Below are positions 32,577-42,775 of a stretch of DNA of 64,000 nucleotides, one piece after another. The notes below the pieces were generated by a model. That model worked only from the letters and a program-made list of their open reading frames with translations, ran no database searches and was not told the origin of the DNA. Every line of letters begins with the position of its first letter. The first letter of the stretch is position 1. This stretch comes from JAOPZW01 sp963764585 (GTDB lineage Bacteria > Actinomycetota > Thermoleophilia > Solirubrobacterales > Solirubrobacteraceae): contig CAVXTB010000002.1 in assembly GCA_963764585.1 (NCBI GenBank), positions 310,001 through 374,000 on the forward strand, given 5' to 3'. Both the position numbers and the translations under genes were made by a program.

Positions 32577-35327
32577 GTGGGACAGGTCGCGGGCCGCACG
32601 GTTGGCGGTGGGCCCGACATCGTCGGGCGCGAGCCCGAGCGCGGTCGCCTCTCGGCCTTCGTCGAGGCCGTCCCCGAGGGCGCGCGGGCGCTGCTCATCC
32701 GCGGCGACCCCGGGATCGGCAAGACGACGTTGTGGCGCCACGGCGTTCGCCGCTGCGAAGCGGCGCGGTACACGGTACTCACGACCCGCGCCGCCGAGGA
32801 GGACATGCCGCTCGGGCTGACGGGGCTCGTCGACCTCTTCGAGAACGTCGACGTCGACACCGGCGCCCTGGTCGCCGACGACAACCCGTTCGCCCGCGGC
32901 CGCGCCGTGCTCACCGCCCTGCGCGGCCTGAGCCGCGGCGGTCCGGTCGTCGTGGCGATCGACGACCTGCAGTGGCTCGATCAGGCGTCGGCGCGCGCCC
33001 TGCGCTACGCGCTGCGACGCCTGGACGACGAGCCCGTCGGCCTGCTGGCGACGCTGCTGCACATGCCCGACGGCGACGACCCGCTCACCCCGGCCAGCAC
33101 GCTGCCGCCCGGGCGCAGCGACGCGGTCGTCCTCGGGCCGCTCGGGCTCGCGTCGCTGCGGCGGCTGCTGAGCCGGACGGTCACGGCGATCTCGCGGCCG
33201 ATGCTCGAGCGCATCCACGAGGTCTCCGGCGGCAACCCGCTGTACGCGATCGAGCTCGCCCGTGGCCTGGCGGAGGAGGAGCGCGATGCGACGCACCCCG
33301 GCGGCCTGCCGCTCCCGGACTCCGTGCAGGCGGCGATCGCCTACCGCCTGGAGTCGGTGACCTCGGAGGTCGTCGGGCTGCTGGAGGCGGTGTCCGCGCT
33401 GGGCACCACCTCGGTGCGCGAGCTGCGCCAGGCGCTTCCGGACGCGGAGACCGACTGGCTGCTGGGACAGGCCGAGCAGCAGGGACTCCTCGTGGTCGAG
33501 GAGGACCTCCGCGTGCGCTTCGTGCACCCGCTCGTCGGCTCGGCGGTCTACAGCGCGATGAGCCCGCTCGTGCGGCGCGACCTGCACGCCCGGCTCGCCG
33601 CCGCCGCGGTCGACCCCGACGTCCGCGCCCGCCACCTCGCGCTGTGCACCGACGAGCCCGACGCGGCGGTCGCCGCGCTGCTCGAGGAGGCCGAGGCGCG
33701 CGCACGCGCGCGCGAGGCGTTCGACCTGGCCGGCGACTTCGCCGGCCACAGCGTGCGCCTCACGCCGCCGTCCGACGACGCCGCGGCCCTGCGCCGCAGC
33801 CTCGCCGAGATCGACGATCGCGCCATCGCCGGCGAGCTGAGCCGGGCGCTGGCGCTCGCCGACCGGCTCGTCGCGAGCCTGGAGCCCGGGCCGGAGCGCT
33901 GCCAGGCGCTGCTCGAGCGCTCCTACCTCGAGGACGACGACGTCGAGGCCGGCGTCGCGCTGCTGCGCCAGGCGCTCGCGGACGCCGGCGACGACGACAT
34001 GCTGCGCGGCCGCGTGCTCGACCACCTCGGCTGGGCGCTTGCGATGTTCGCGGGCGACCTGCCCGGCGGCCTTCAGTGCAAGCGCGAGGCGGTCAGCGTG
34101 TCCGAGCACGTCGGCGACGAGCTGATGGAGATGTCGACCACCGCGTTCCTGGCCTATCTGGAGGCCCTCGGCGGCTCGCCGCGCCCGGATCTGATGGCGC
34201 GTGCCGTCGCGCTCGAGCCGCGAAGCGGGAAGCCGCTCATGTGGACCAGCCCGCGGACGCTGCACGCCGAGACGCTGTTCTGGGCGGGCGACCTCCAGGC
34301 GGCCAGGGCGCTGTTCGAGGAGATCCGCGACGAGGCCGCCCGCGCCGGTACCAAGGTCCACCACCCCTATTCGATGTTCGACCTCGCGCTGGTGGCGTGC
34401 GCCGCGGGCGAGCTCAGCGAGGCGGAGGCGCTCGTGCAGGAGGGGATCGAGGCCGCCCGCGACGCCGAGGACACGTGGGGCGAGCGGCTGCTGCTGTACC
34501 CGCTCGCGCTGGTCGCCGCCTGGCTCGGGCGCAGCGACCGCGCGCGGGCGAGCGCGCATCAGAGGCTGGAGGAGGCGACGAGGAAGGGCGAGCGCCCGGG
34601 GATCGTCCGCGCGCGCAGCGTGCTCGGCGTGCTCGCGCTCTCCGAGAGCGACAACGAGACGGCGGCGCGCGAGCTCAGGCAGGCAGCCGAGCTGCTCGAG
34701 GCGATCGGCTACCAGCACCCTGGGGCGTTCCCGGTGCTGCCCGACGCGATCGAGGCGCTCGCCTGCTCCGGCGACCTCGAGGCGGCCGAGGAGCTGCTGG
34801 CGCGCCTGGAGCGCCAGTCGGCCGCGGTCGACAGCGCCTGGGCGCTCGCGGCGTGCGAGCGCTGCCGCGGCGCGATCCTGCTCGCGCGCGGCACGCCCGA
34901 CGACGCCGTAGCGCCGCTGGAGCGGGCGAGCGCGAGCTTCGAGCGCCTCGGGTACCGCGCGGACGCCGCGCGGGCGATCCTGCTGCGCGGCCGCGCGCTG
35001 CTGCGCGGCGGCCACCGCACGCAGGCCTCCGACGCACTGGCCGACGCGCGCGATCGCTTCGCCGCCATGGGCGCGGCCCTGTGGGAGGCGCGTGCGATCG
35101 AGGACCTCGAGCGCGCCGCGCCGGGGCGGGCCGCCGGAGCGCTCACGCCCGCCGAGAGCCGCATCGCGGCGCTCGTGGCGCAGGGGCTGAAGAATCGCGA
35201 GATCGGCCAGGCGCTGTACATGAGCGTCGGCACGGTCGAGGCGCACCTGACCCGCACCTACCGCAAGCTCGGCATCCGCTCGCGGAGCGAGCTCGCGCGG
35301 TGGGTCGCCGAAGGCGGCGTCGACTAG
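32577..35327 (+). CDS. LuxR-family ATP-binding regulator (LAL/AAA type)
   Basis: 916 residues from GTG. Walker A is LIRGDPGIGKTTLWRHG (about 40-55) and Walker B is VVVAIDDLQWLDQASARAL. Then comes a long helical TPR-like sensor region (about 300-850) with repeated Ala/Glu-rich helices. The C-terminal LuxR helix-turn-helix (about 855-910) is LTPAESRIAALVAQGLKNRE then VEAHLTRTYRKLGIRSRSEL. LAL regulators are large ATP-dependent activators, often of secondary metabolism or sugar use, triggered by a small molecule. The target is unknown; the nearest genes are the TfoX protein and a class V aminotransferase. Confidence 0.93.
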   Translation: MGQVAGRTVGGGPDIVGREPERGRLSAFVEAVPEGARALLIRGDPGIGKTTLWRHGVRRCEAARYTVLTTRAAEEDMPLGLTGLVDLFENVDVDTGALVADDNPFARGRAVLTALRGLSRGGPVVVAIDDLQWLDQASARALRYALRRLDDEPVGLLATLLHMPDGDDPLTPASTLPPGRSDAVVLGPLGLASLRRLLSRTVTAISRPMLERIHEVSGGNPLYAIELARGLAEEERDATHPGGLPLPDSVQAAIAYRLESVTSEVVGLLEAVSALGTTSVRELRQALPDAETDWLLGQAEQQGLLVVEEDLRVRFVHPLVGSAVYSAMSPLVRRDLHARLAAAAVDPDVRARHLALCTDEPDAAVAALLEEAEARARAREAFDLAGDFAGHSVRLTPPSDDAAALRRSLAEIDDRAIAGELSRALALADRLVASLEPGPERCQALLERSYLEDDDVEAGVALLRQALADAGDDDMLRGRVLDHLGWALAMFAGDLPGGLQCKREAVSVSEHVGDELMEMSTTAFLAYLEALGGSPRPDLMARAVALEPRSGKPLMWTSPRTLHAETLFWAGDLQAARALFEEIRDEAARAGTKVHHPYSMFDLALVACAAGELSEAEALVQEGIEAARDAEDTWGERLLLYPLALVAAWLGRSDRARASAHQRLEEATRKGERPGIVRARSVLGVLALSESDNETAARELRQAAELLEAIGYQHPGAFPVLPDAIEALACSGDLEAAEELLARLERQSAAVDSAWALAACERCRGAILLARGTPDDAVAPLERASASFERLGYRADAARAILLRGRALLRGGHRTQASDALADARDRFAAMGAALWEARAIEDLERAAPGRAAGALTPAESRIAALVAQGLKNREIGQALYMSVGTVEAHLTRTYRKLGIRSRSELARWVAEGGVD

Positions 35328-35345
35328 GGCTTCGTCCAGCAGGGT

Positions 35346-35363
35346 CTAGGGGAACCCCCCTAG
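35346..35363. terminator. short hairpin after the LAL gene
   Basis: CTAGGGG, loop AACC, CCCCTAG: seven perfect pairs, 19 bases after the stop and 32 before the next gene. A short terminator or an operator for the aminotransferase gene. Confidence 0.5.
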
Positions 35364-35394
35364 CCTCCGCAGGGGATCGACGCGAAGGTTGGCC

Positions 35395-37041
35395 ATGTTC
35401 GCGATGCGACTGCGCCCTCGTCCCACCACCAGTCCCTCCGAGCGGATCATCGAGCGGATCCGCGCGTCGCTGATCGGCGAGGACGCCGTGCTGCAAGGCC
35501 CGTTCGGCCCGCGCCGGATGGTGTACGCGGACTACACCGCCTCCGGGCGCGCGCTGACCTTCATCGAGGACTACATCCGCCATCGCGTCCTGCCGCTGTA
35601 CGCCAACACGCACACCGAGGCGTCCGCGACCGGTCTGCAGACCACCACCCTGCGCGAGGACGCGCGCCGGATCATCCACCGGGCCGTCAACGGCGGTGAC
35701 GACGACGTCGTGATCTTCTGCGGCTCGGGCACGACCGGGGCGATCGACAAGCTCATCCGCCTGCTCGAGCTCGGCGAGCGCGAGCGGCCCGTGGTGCTCA
35801 TCGGCCCCTACGAGCACCACTCCAACGAGCTGCCGTGGCGCGAGTCGGTCGCCGACGTCGTGACGATCCGCGAGGACCGCGGCGGCGGCGTCGACATGGA
35901 CCACCTCGAGGGCGAGCTGCGCCGCCACGCCGACCGCGAGCTGAAGATCGGCAGCTTCTCGGCCGCGTCGAACGTGACCGGCATCGTCAGCGACGTCGAC
36001 GCGGTGTCGGCGATGCTGCGCCGCCACGGCGCGTTCGCATGCTGGGATTACGCCTCCGCGGGGCCGTACGTGCCCATCGACATGCGCGGCAAGGACGCCG
36101 TCTTCCTGTCGCCGCACAAGTTCGTCGGCGGCCCGGGGACGCCGGGCGTGCTCGTCGTCAAGCGCGCGCTGCTGCGCAACCGCGTCCCCTCGGTGCCCGG
36201 CGGCGGGACGATCCTGTTCGTCAGCCCGAACGGCCACTCCTATCACCCCGATCCGGAGATCCGCGAGGAGGGCGGCACGCCGGCGATCGTCGAGTCGATT
36301 CGCGCCGGGCTCGTGTTCGCGCTCAAGGAGGCGGTCGGCGCGCAGGAGATCCACCGCCGCGAGAGCGACTTCGCCCGCCGCGCGCTGCGCTCGTGGCGGC
36401 GCAACCCGCAGATCGAGATCCTCGGCAACCCCGACGCCGAGCGGCTGGCGATCGTCTCGTTCGGGCTGCGCCATCCGCGCGGCCTGCTGCACTCGAACTT
36501 CGTGGTCGCGGTGCTCAGCGACCTGTTCGGGATCCAGGCGCGCAGCGGCTGCTTCTGCGCCGGGCCCTACATCCACCGCATGTATCCGATCGACGACGAG
36601 TGGTCGCGCCGAATGGACGCCGAGGTCTGCGCCGGCCATATGGGGGCGAAGCTCGCCTTCACGCGGCTGAGCTTCAACTACTTCATCACCGAGGCGGTCT
36701 TCGAGTACGTCCTCGCGGCCGTCCACTTGGTCGCGAGCGAGGGCTGGAAGCTGCTGGCGCTCTATCGCTTCGACCCGGACACCGGCCTCTGGCACCACCG
36801 CGACCGCGACCTCGAGCCGCCGCTGCGCCTGCACGACGTCACGCCGGCCCTGGAGGCGCCGACCGCCGCCGCCGCGGGGCTGCCCGAGAAGGTCCTGACC
36901 GAGCAGTTCCGCGAGGCGCAGCGGATCATCGCGGGCGCCGGGGCGGCGGCGGACGCCGCGCCCGAGGCGCCCGTCACCGAGGAGTTCGAGCGCATCCGCT
37001 GGTTCCCGCTGCCGGGCGAAGGGCTCGTGCAGCCGTCATAG
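35395..37041 (+). CDS. class V aminotransferase (cysteine-desulfurase-like)
   Basis: 548 residues from ATG 35395 (GAAGG upstream). It begins YADYTASGRALTFIEDYI, then NTHTEASATGLQTT. The PLP site comprises GSGTTGAIDKLIRLL, HHSNELPWRE and FLSPHKFVGGPGTPGVLVV with the Schiff-base Lys near residue 242. A cysteine-rich loop, ARSGCFCAGPY, sits where desulfurases carry their active Cys. About 130 extra residues follow the catalytic domain, making it longer than IscS/SufS (about 400). Cysteine desulfurase or lyase activity is plausible but no Fe-S genes are adjacent. Confidence 0.85.
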   Translation: MFAMRLRPRPTTSPSERIIERIRASLIGEDAVLQGPFGPRRMVYADYTASGRALTFIEDYIRHRVLPLYANTHTEASATGLQTTTLREDARRIIHRAVNGGDDDVVIFCGSGTTGAIDKLIRLLELGERERPVVLIGPYEHHSNELPWRESVADVVTIREDRGGGVDMDHLEGELRRHADRELKIGSFSAASNVTGIVSDVDAVSAMLRRHGAFACWDYASAGPYVPIDMRGKDAVFLSPHKFVGGPGTPGVLVVKRALLRNRVPSVPGGGTILFVSPNGHSYHPDPEIREEGGTPAIVESIRAGLVFALKEAVGAQEIHRRESDFARRALRSWRRNPQIEILGNPDAERLAIVSFGLRHPRGLLHSNFVVAVLSDLFGIQARSGCFCAGPYIHRMYPIDDEWSRRMDAEVCAGHMGAKLAFTRLSFNYFITEAVFEYVLAAVHLVASEGWKLLALYRFDPDTGLWHHRDRDLEPPLRLHDVTPALEAPTAAAAGLPEKVLTEQFREAQRIIAGAGAAADAAPEAPVTEEFERIRWFPLPGEGLVQPS

Positions 37042-37111
37042 CTCAGGCATCGAGCCGCTCGCGGGCGCCGATGGGCAGCCAGCGGATGCGGCTCTGGCGC
37101 GGCCGGGGGCT

Positions 37112-38185
37112 CTAGCCCACGTACACCGGCGTCCCGACCGGCGTGTGCGCGTACAGCGAGATCACGTCGGGGATGCGCATGCGCACGCAGCCGTGGGATG
37201 CGTCGTGGCCGATCGAGCCGTACTCGCTGGGGTCGATCCCGTGGATGCCGGCGCCGCCGTTGAACGCCATCCAGCGCGCCTTGATCGGGTCGTCGGGGCC
37301 GGGCGGGATCGTCTTGCCCGCGAGCTTGCCCGCCCACGGCGAGTTGGGGACGTACCACGAGGGGTTGGTCTGCTTCCACTGCACGTCGTAGAGGCCCTGC
37401 GGCGTCTCGAGGCCCTGCCGGCCGACCGCGATCGGGTAGGTGTGCGACAGCTTCAGGTGCTGGTAGAAGCGCAGGGCGTGCGCGTGGCGGTCCACGATGA
37501 TGTACGCCGGGTACTTGGCGGCCAGCTGCGAGGTCGCCACCTTCGGGGCAACGGGCTTCGTCGTCGCGGTGATGTCCGCCGAGCGCGAGCGGAACAGCAG
37601 GGCCGAGGCGAGCGCGCGGCGCAGCGCGACGGCGTCGAGCGCGCGGCCGGCGTGCGACGGGGAGACCGTCAAGCCGCTCGCGCTGGGATCCACGGAGGCG
37701 TTGACGGGATCGTTCTGGACCGCCGCGCCGACCTCGTCGACGAGGCGCGGCACGACACCGGGGGCGTAGTGCAGCTTCAGGGCGATCCGCTCGGACACGC
37801 GGTGGCCGGAGAGGCCGTGCAGGACGCGCGCCCCGAGCCAGCCGCGCTGGCTGTCGGCCAGGGCCTTGTCGAGCGCCTGGTCGACCTCAGCGGTGACCCG
37901 GCTCTGGGCCGGCGTCAAGGTGAACGTCCGCCCGCCGCCGTGGACCGTCAGGGTGCGCCGGTGCGGCGCCACCGCGCGCTCGGTCACGCGTCCCTTGGCG
38001 GCGTCGACGCTCAGGCCCCCGACGTCCACGCCGCCGACGCGGATGCCGTCGGCCAGGCGGTCGCGGTGGCCCTGGTCGTAGATGTAGGCGGCGACGACGG
38101 CCGCGCCCACGAGCACGAGCAGGGCGACGCCGACGATGGCCAGGCCGGGCGGGCGACGTGTCGTGGCGACGGCCGTGCTCACCAC
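37112..38185 (-). CDS. L,D-transpeptidase (YkuD) with peptidoglycan-binding-4 domain
   Basis: 357 residues from GTG 38185. One N-terminal membrane anchor (GLAIVGVALLVLVGAAVVAAYI) precedes a PG_binding_4/VanW-linked region (about 60-215: VTERAVAPHRRTLTVHGGGR, NASVDPSASGLTVSPSHAGR). The YkuD domain (about 230-357) has AYIIVDRHAHALRFYQHLKL, IHGIDPSEYGSIG and the active-site SHGCVRM. These enzymes make 3-3 cross-links in cell-wall peptidoglycan outside the membrane. The final 70 bases before the next gene on the plus side are empty. Confidence 0.93.
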   Translation of the reverse strand: MVSTAVATTRRPPGLAIVGVALLVLVGAAVVAAYIYDQGHRDRLADGIRVGGVDVGGLSVDAAKGRVTERAVAPHRRTLTVHGGGRTFTLTPAQSRVTAEVDQALDKALADSQRGWLGARVLHGLSGHRVSERIALKLHYAPGVVPRLVDEVGAAVQNDPVNASVDPSASGLTVSPSHAGRALDAVALRRALASALLFRSRSADITATTKPVAPKVATSQLAAKYPAYIIVDRHAHALRFYQHLKLSHTYPIAVGRQGLETPQGLYDVQWKQTNPSWYVPNSPWAGKLAGKTIPPGPDDPIKARWMAFNGGAGIHGIDPSEYGSIGHDASHGCVRMRIPDVISLYAHTPVGTPVYVG

Positions 38186-38219
38186 TTCAGATTGCCACAA
38201 CGCGCAAGACCGTTAACCC

Positions 38220-38393
38220 CTAACCGCGGGGCCGGCGCCCGGCCACCGTGCCGTGCGGCGGCAGCGTCCGGCGCGCGATCGGCGCCGAGCCAGGGCGGCG
38301 CGTCCGCGGCCACGGCCCCCCGCGGGGCTGCTGCGCGGCCAGCAGCTGGGCCAGCAGCACGAGCAGGAGCGTGGCGCGGTTGTACGGCGTCAC
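38220..38393 (-). CDS. small hydrophobic peptide, hypothetical
   Basis: 57 residues from GTG 38393, 16 bases after the anti-sigma gene's stop and on the same strand. The N-terminus is VTPYNRATLLLVLLAQLLAA, a good membrane or signal segment; the rest is Arg/Pro-rich. No strong RBS. It fills the otherwise empty 38201-38409 interval. It could be a small membrane partner of the sigma/anti-sigma pair or chance coding in GC-rich DNA. Confidence 0.4.
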   Translation of the reverse strand: MTPYNRATLLLVLLAQLLAAQQPRGGPWPRTRRPGSAPIARRTLPPHGTVAGRRPRG

Positions 38394-38409
38394 GGAACGA
38401 GCGGCACGC

Positions 38410-39108
38410 CTAGAAGGGGACCTTCCCCTTGCCCTTCCAGCTTGCGAGGTCGAGCAGCTTCTGCTCGGGGATCCCGAGCGGCGCGCTCATGACGCACGTC
38501 TTGTCGCCACGCTTCCACGTCACGATGCGGCGCCCGTCCTTGGTGGTGACCCACAGCTCGGTGCCGTTGTCGGTCACCTTGCGCGCGCCCGACGGTGGAT
38601 CGATCGCGTCGCCGCCGAGGATCGTGTACGCCGCGCGCAGGCCCTTCGGGTTCTCGTAGTAGACCGTCTTGGCCGCGCGGCCGTCGATCTTGTCGTCGCG
38701 CGCGCCGACCGCCTTCCACTGGAACGAGTCGCCCCAGTACGGGAACGGCACGCCCTCGACCGAGGCCCGCAGCACGGCGTCGTTGGCCGGATCCTCCTTC
38801 GGCGCCGGCAGGACCGGCCCCTTGGTGGCCAGCGAGGCGGTGGCCACCACGCTCGGTGCGCCTCCGCCGGTGATCAGCACGACGGCGACCACTGCGGCCG
38901 CGACCAGACCGGTGATCGGCGCGAGCAGCCTGAAGCCGCGCGGAGCCGCGCGGCGCGGGCCCGCGCGCGAGCGATCGGCCTCGATGCGCTCGCGCAGCGC
39001 AAGCGGCGCGCGCGTCTCCGCCACCGCGGCGGCGATGAGCGCGCGGCCACGCTCGGCGAGCTCGTCGTCGGCGGGGTCGAAGGAGATGTCCTGGTCGGGG
39101 GGAACCAC
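38410..39108 (-). CDS. probable anti-sigma factor (membrane)
   Basis: 232 residues from GTG. The cytoplasmic N-terminus (1-55) is acidic then basic (DPADDELAERGRALIAAAVA, ALRERIEADRS). One membrane segment lies about 60-82 (LLAPITGLVAAAVVAVVLIT). The outer domain has PYWGDSFQWKAVGARDD, YYENPKGLRAAYTILGGD and TWKRGDKTCVMSAP. No classic zinc-binding anti-sigma motif is seen. The gene is eight bases after the ECF sigma gene, which is the main reason for the call. Confidence 0.65.
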   Translation of the reverse strand: MVPPDQDISFDPADDELAERGRALIAAAVAETRAPLALRERIEADRSRAGPRRAAPRGFRLLAPITGLVAAAVVAVVLITGGGAPSVVATASLATKGPVLPAPKEDPANDAVLRASVEGVPFPYWGDSFQWKAVGARDDKIDGRAAKTVYYENPKGLRAAYTILGGDAIDPPSGARKVTDNGTELWVTTKDGRRIVTWKRGDKTCVMSAPLGIPEQKLLDLASWKGKGKVPF

Positions 39109-39116
39109 GGCTTGAT

Positions 39117-39659
39117 CTATAAGACGCTTTCTCGGCTCGGATCCATCCCGCGAGCTACTTGTGCGCGTGCTCGATACAAACGCGACGTGATCGTGGCTTC
39201 CTTGGTTCCGAGCAGCTTCGCCGCCTCGCCATAGCTCAATCCGACCACGTCGACGGCTATGAGCGCGTCACGGAAGGTATCGGGAAGCCCTGCAATGTAG
39301 GAGAAGACCTCGCGCGCCTCGATCGCCGCCTCCGGGCGCGTGGCCGTCGACGGGTCGACGTGCTCGATCTCCTCGGGCATCGGCGCGGCCTGCGGACGGC
39401 GCATCGACGTGCGATGGCGGCTGACGAACGTGTTGCGCAGCACCCGCAGCAGATAGCCGAGATCGTCGTCGTTGCGCAGGAACCGCGGCTTGGCCAGAAC
39501 CTTGGCAAACGTCTCCTGCACGAGGTCCTCGGCATCCTCGCGCGAGCCGCACAGCGCCCAAGCCGCCCGGTAGAGCCGGTCGACGTGATCGCCAAGCGCG
39601 TCCGGGTCGAGCTGGCGGGCAGGGCCACTCACGACCCGTCCAGCATATTCGGGCGTCAC
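39117..39659 (-). CDS. ECF-type RNA polymerase sigma factor
   Basis: 180 residues from GTG 39659, which overlaps the permease stop (GTGA); GTG 39632 is an alternative. Region 2 is DHVDRLYRAAWALCGSREDA then EDLVQETFAKVLAKPRFL and LLRVLRNTFVSRHR. Region 4 is LPDTFRDALIAVDVVGLSYG and EAAKLLGTKEATITSRLYRA. It is translationally coupled to an ABC exporter, an unusual partnership, and is followed by its likely anti-sigma factor. Confidence 0.92.
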   Translation of the reverse strand: MTPEYAGRVVSGPARQLDPDALGDHVDRLYRAAWALCGSREDAEDLVQETFAKVLAKPRFLRNDDDLGYLLRVLRNTFVSRHRTSMRRPQAAPMPEEIEHVDPSTATRPEAAIEAREVFSYIAGLPDTFRDALIAVDVVGLSYGEAAKLLGTKEATITSRLYRARAQVARGMDPSRESVL

Positions 39660-40429
39660 TCGCCGCGCTCGGCCCGGCGCAGTCCGGTGAACGCCCACAC
39701 CACGCCCAGCGCCACGAGCCCGAGGCCCGCCAGATACGCAAGGCCCACCACCTCGGGCTGGCCGGACAGGAAGCCGCGCCCCGCCTCGAGCAGGGCGGTG
39801 GCCGGGTTGTAGGAGGCCGCGGCGTTGACCCAACCCTTGATCAGGTCCAGCGGCACGTAGACCGGAGCCATGAAGAGGATCAGGAAGACCGGGATCTGCA
39901 TCGCGGGCCCGGCCTGCAACGTCTGGAAGCGCAGGGCCATCCCCGTGCCCCACAGCACGGCCGTGAGGTTGAGCAGCAGCGCCAGCGAGACGAGCCCTCC
40001 GAGCTGGAAGGCGTCGCCGCCGACCTTCATGCCGGCGATCAGCGCCACGACGGTGACGATCGTCGCCGTGAACGTCCAGCGCGCGAAGGCCGCGATCGCG
40101 TAGCCGGCCAGGATCCCGCCGCGCCGCGGCGCCCCCAGCAGCAGCCGCCGGCCGAAGCCCGACTCGAAGTCGGCCGCCACGGCGAAGCCGGTGAACACGC
40201 CGCCGAAGGCCGCGGACTGCAGGAAGACGAAGACGAACTGGAAGGCCGTGTAGCCCGGCGGGTAGTCGAAGCCTGGGATGTTCGCGACGTTCGACAGGCC
40301 GCCGGCGAAGGCCGTGAAGAACAGCAGCGGGAAGACCGCCGACGGGATCAGCAGCGCCGGGTTCTTGAACGCGTGGATGAGGTTGCGGCGCAGCACCGCG
40401 CCGGCGACGGCGGTGAAGTCGCGGGTCAC
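39656..40429 (-). CDS. ABC-2 type exporter permease (second)
   Basis: 257 residues from GTG 40429, overlapping the first permease (GTGA). Six hydrophobic segments: PALLIPSAVFPLLFFTAFAG, a segment in AFQFVFVFLQSAAFGGVFTG, WTFTATIVTVVALIAGM, LVSLALLLNLTAVLWGTGMA, MQIPVFLILFMAPVYVPLDL and VVGLAYLAGLGLVALGVVWA. The motif GWVNAAASYNPATALLEAGR is typical of DrrB-like permeases. Paralogue of the upstream gene; together they likely form a heterodimeric channel. Confidence 0.9.
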   Translation of the reverse strand: MTRDFTAVAGAVLRRNLIHAFKNPALLIPSAVFPLLFFTAFAGGLSNVANIPGFDYPPGYTAFQFVFVFLQSAAFGGVFTGFAVAADFESGFGRRLLLGAPRRGGILAGYAIAAFARWTFTATIVTVVALIAGMKVGGDAFQLGGLVSLALLLNLTAVLWGTGMALRFQTLQAGPAMQIPVFLILFMAPVYVPLDLIKGWVNAAASYNPATALLEAGRGFLSGQPEVVGLAYLAGLGLVALGVVWAFTGLRRAERGE

Positions 40430-41198
40430 GTGCGCGCCATCCTCGTGGCGAGGGCGCGGTCGGCGGCCCAGAAGGACAGGACGAGGATGGCGACGCCGAC
40501 ACCGAGGCCGCGCAGCAGCGCCGTCGCGTCCCAGCCGGTGATGACCAGCGAGCGCAGCCCCTCGATCAGGTACGACACCGGGTTCCAGGTCGCCACCGTC
40601 CGGAACCAGTCGATCGAGATCAGGTCGCGCGGCATGCTCATCGACGACAGGAAGAAGACCGAGAAGATCAGCGGGAAGACCCCCTGCACCGCCTCCGGCG
40701 AGCCCGTGCGAGCTCCCATGATCGCGCCGATCCCCGAGAACGCGATCGCGACGAAGACCGCGTAGACGAGCAGGACGAGCGCGCCGCCGACGCCGGCCTC
40801 GATGTGGACGCCGGCGGTCAGCCCGACGACGAGGTAGACGACGGCGCCGATGAGCGCCAGCGTCGTGGCGCCCGCGGTCTGGCCGATGAGGATCGCTATC
40901 CGCCGCAGCGGCGTGAGCTGCAGGCGGTTCAGGAAGCCCGTGTCGATGTCGGTCGCAAGCTCGGTGCCGGCCGTGATCGAGGCGAACAGGGCCCCCTGCA
41001 TGAAGGCGACGGTGATGGCGAAGTCGAGATAGGAGTCGGCCGGGAAGCCCGGGAGCTTCGTGGCCGAGCTGAGGCCGCTCGAGTTGACCGCCAGCAGGAA
41101 CAGCGGGAAGACGAGCGTCGGCACGATGAGCGCCGGCTGGCGCAGCGTGCGCCGCACCGACCGCCATCCGACAAGGCCGACCTGCTCGAGCGTCGAGG

Positions 41199-41202
<4 letters not shown>
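40426..41202 (-). CDS. ABC-2 type exporter permease (first)
   Basis: 258 residues from ATG overlapping the ATPase stop. Six membrane segments, starting PALIVPTLVFPLFLLAVNSS, with GTELATDIDTGFLNRLQLTP in the cytoplasmic loop and VATWNPVSYLIEGLRSLVIT near the end, as in DrrB/NodJ-type proteins. It exports an unknown substrate, often a lipid or drug, with the ATPase. Confidence 0.92.
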
Positions 41203-42191
<989 letters not shown>

Positions 42192-42213
42192 GTCGCTCAG
42201 GTTCTCAGCTTTC

Positions 42214-42242
42214 TTGAAGTTGTCAACCATTTACACTGATAA
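42214..42242 (+). promoter_or_regulatory. marR promoter, transcript predicted leaderless
   Basis: TTGAAG (42214-42219), 17 bases, TGATAA (42237-42242). Transcription would begin at about 42248, which is the A of the marR ATG. The ABC operon's TTGACA lies inside the spacer on the other strand. Confidence 0.65.
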
Positions 42243-42247
42243 GTACT

Positions 42248-42697
42248 ATGGCTGCTGCGATGGGCGCGAGCACGACACGCCGGGCCTCTCCCGCCTCGGA
42301 GGCGTGGGCGCTGATGTTCGAGCTGATGCACGTCTCCAAGCACCGCTTCATGGCCATCGCGTCGGAGTTCGACCTGTCGCCGCCGCAGGTGATGGCGCTG
42401 CGGCATCTCGACCCGGCCGAGCCCAAGCCGATGAGCGAGCTGGCGCTGGCGCTGCGCTGCGACAACTCGAACGTCACCGGCATCGTCGACCGCCTCGAGG
42501 ACCGCGGCCTCGTCGAGCGGCGCGCGGCCGAGCACGACCGCCGCGTGAAGATGCTCACGATCACCGAGCGCGGCGCCGAGGTGCGCGCCCGGCTGGCGAC
42601 GCGGCTGGAGGAGCCGCCCGAGCCGCTGGCGAGGCTCTCGATCGAGGACCAGCGCACGCTGCGCGACGTCATGCGCCGCGCGCTGGGCCGCGACTAG
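42248..42697 (+). CDS. MarR-family transcriptional regulator
   Basis: 149 residues. The winged helix is DLSPPQVMALRHLDPAEPKP, MSELALALRCDNSNVTGIVD and RLEDRGLVERRAAEHDRRVK, followed by MLTITERGAEV. MarR proteins repress neighbouring exporters and release DNA when they bind phenolic or other toxic ligands. The divergent ABC exporter, with ECF sigma and anti-sigma genes, is the expected target. No ribosome-binding site precedes the ATG. Confidence 0.93.
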   Translation: MAAAMGASTTRRASPASEAWALMFELMHVSKHRFMAIASEFDLSPPQVMALRHLDPAEPKPMSELALALRCDNSNVTGIVDRLEDRGLVERRAAEHDRRVKMLTITERGAEVRARLATRLEEPPEPLARLSIEDQRTLRDVMRRALGRD

Positions 42698-42743
42698 CTC
42701 CCTGCACCGCATCGCAGCGAAATTCTGCGGACGGCGCAGGGAG
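42698..42743. terminator. two-level hairpin between marR and the M4 peptidase gene
   Basis: CTCCCTGC (42698-42705) pairs with GCAGGGAG (42736-42743), and inside it CGCAG pairs with CTGCG. It lies between converging genes. Confidence 0.5.
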
Positions 42744-42775
42744 TAGTCGGTACGGCTAGCTCCCGATCGCGGGAA

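Noticed and set aside
31428..35246. Giant minus-strand frame covering the LAL regulator region
   Set aside because: Only its 3' 783 bases (RmlD-like) are protein-like; the rest mirrors the LAL gene.
35395..37041. SUF/ISC iron-sulphur assembly locus
   Set aside because: The class V aminotransferase has no sufBCD, iscU or iscA neighbours.
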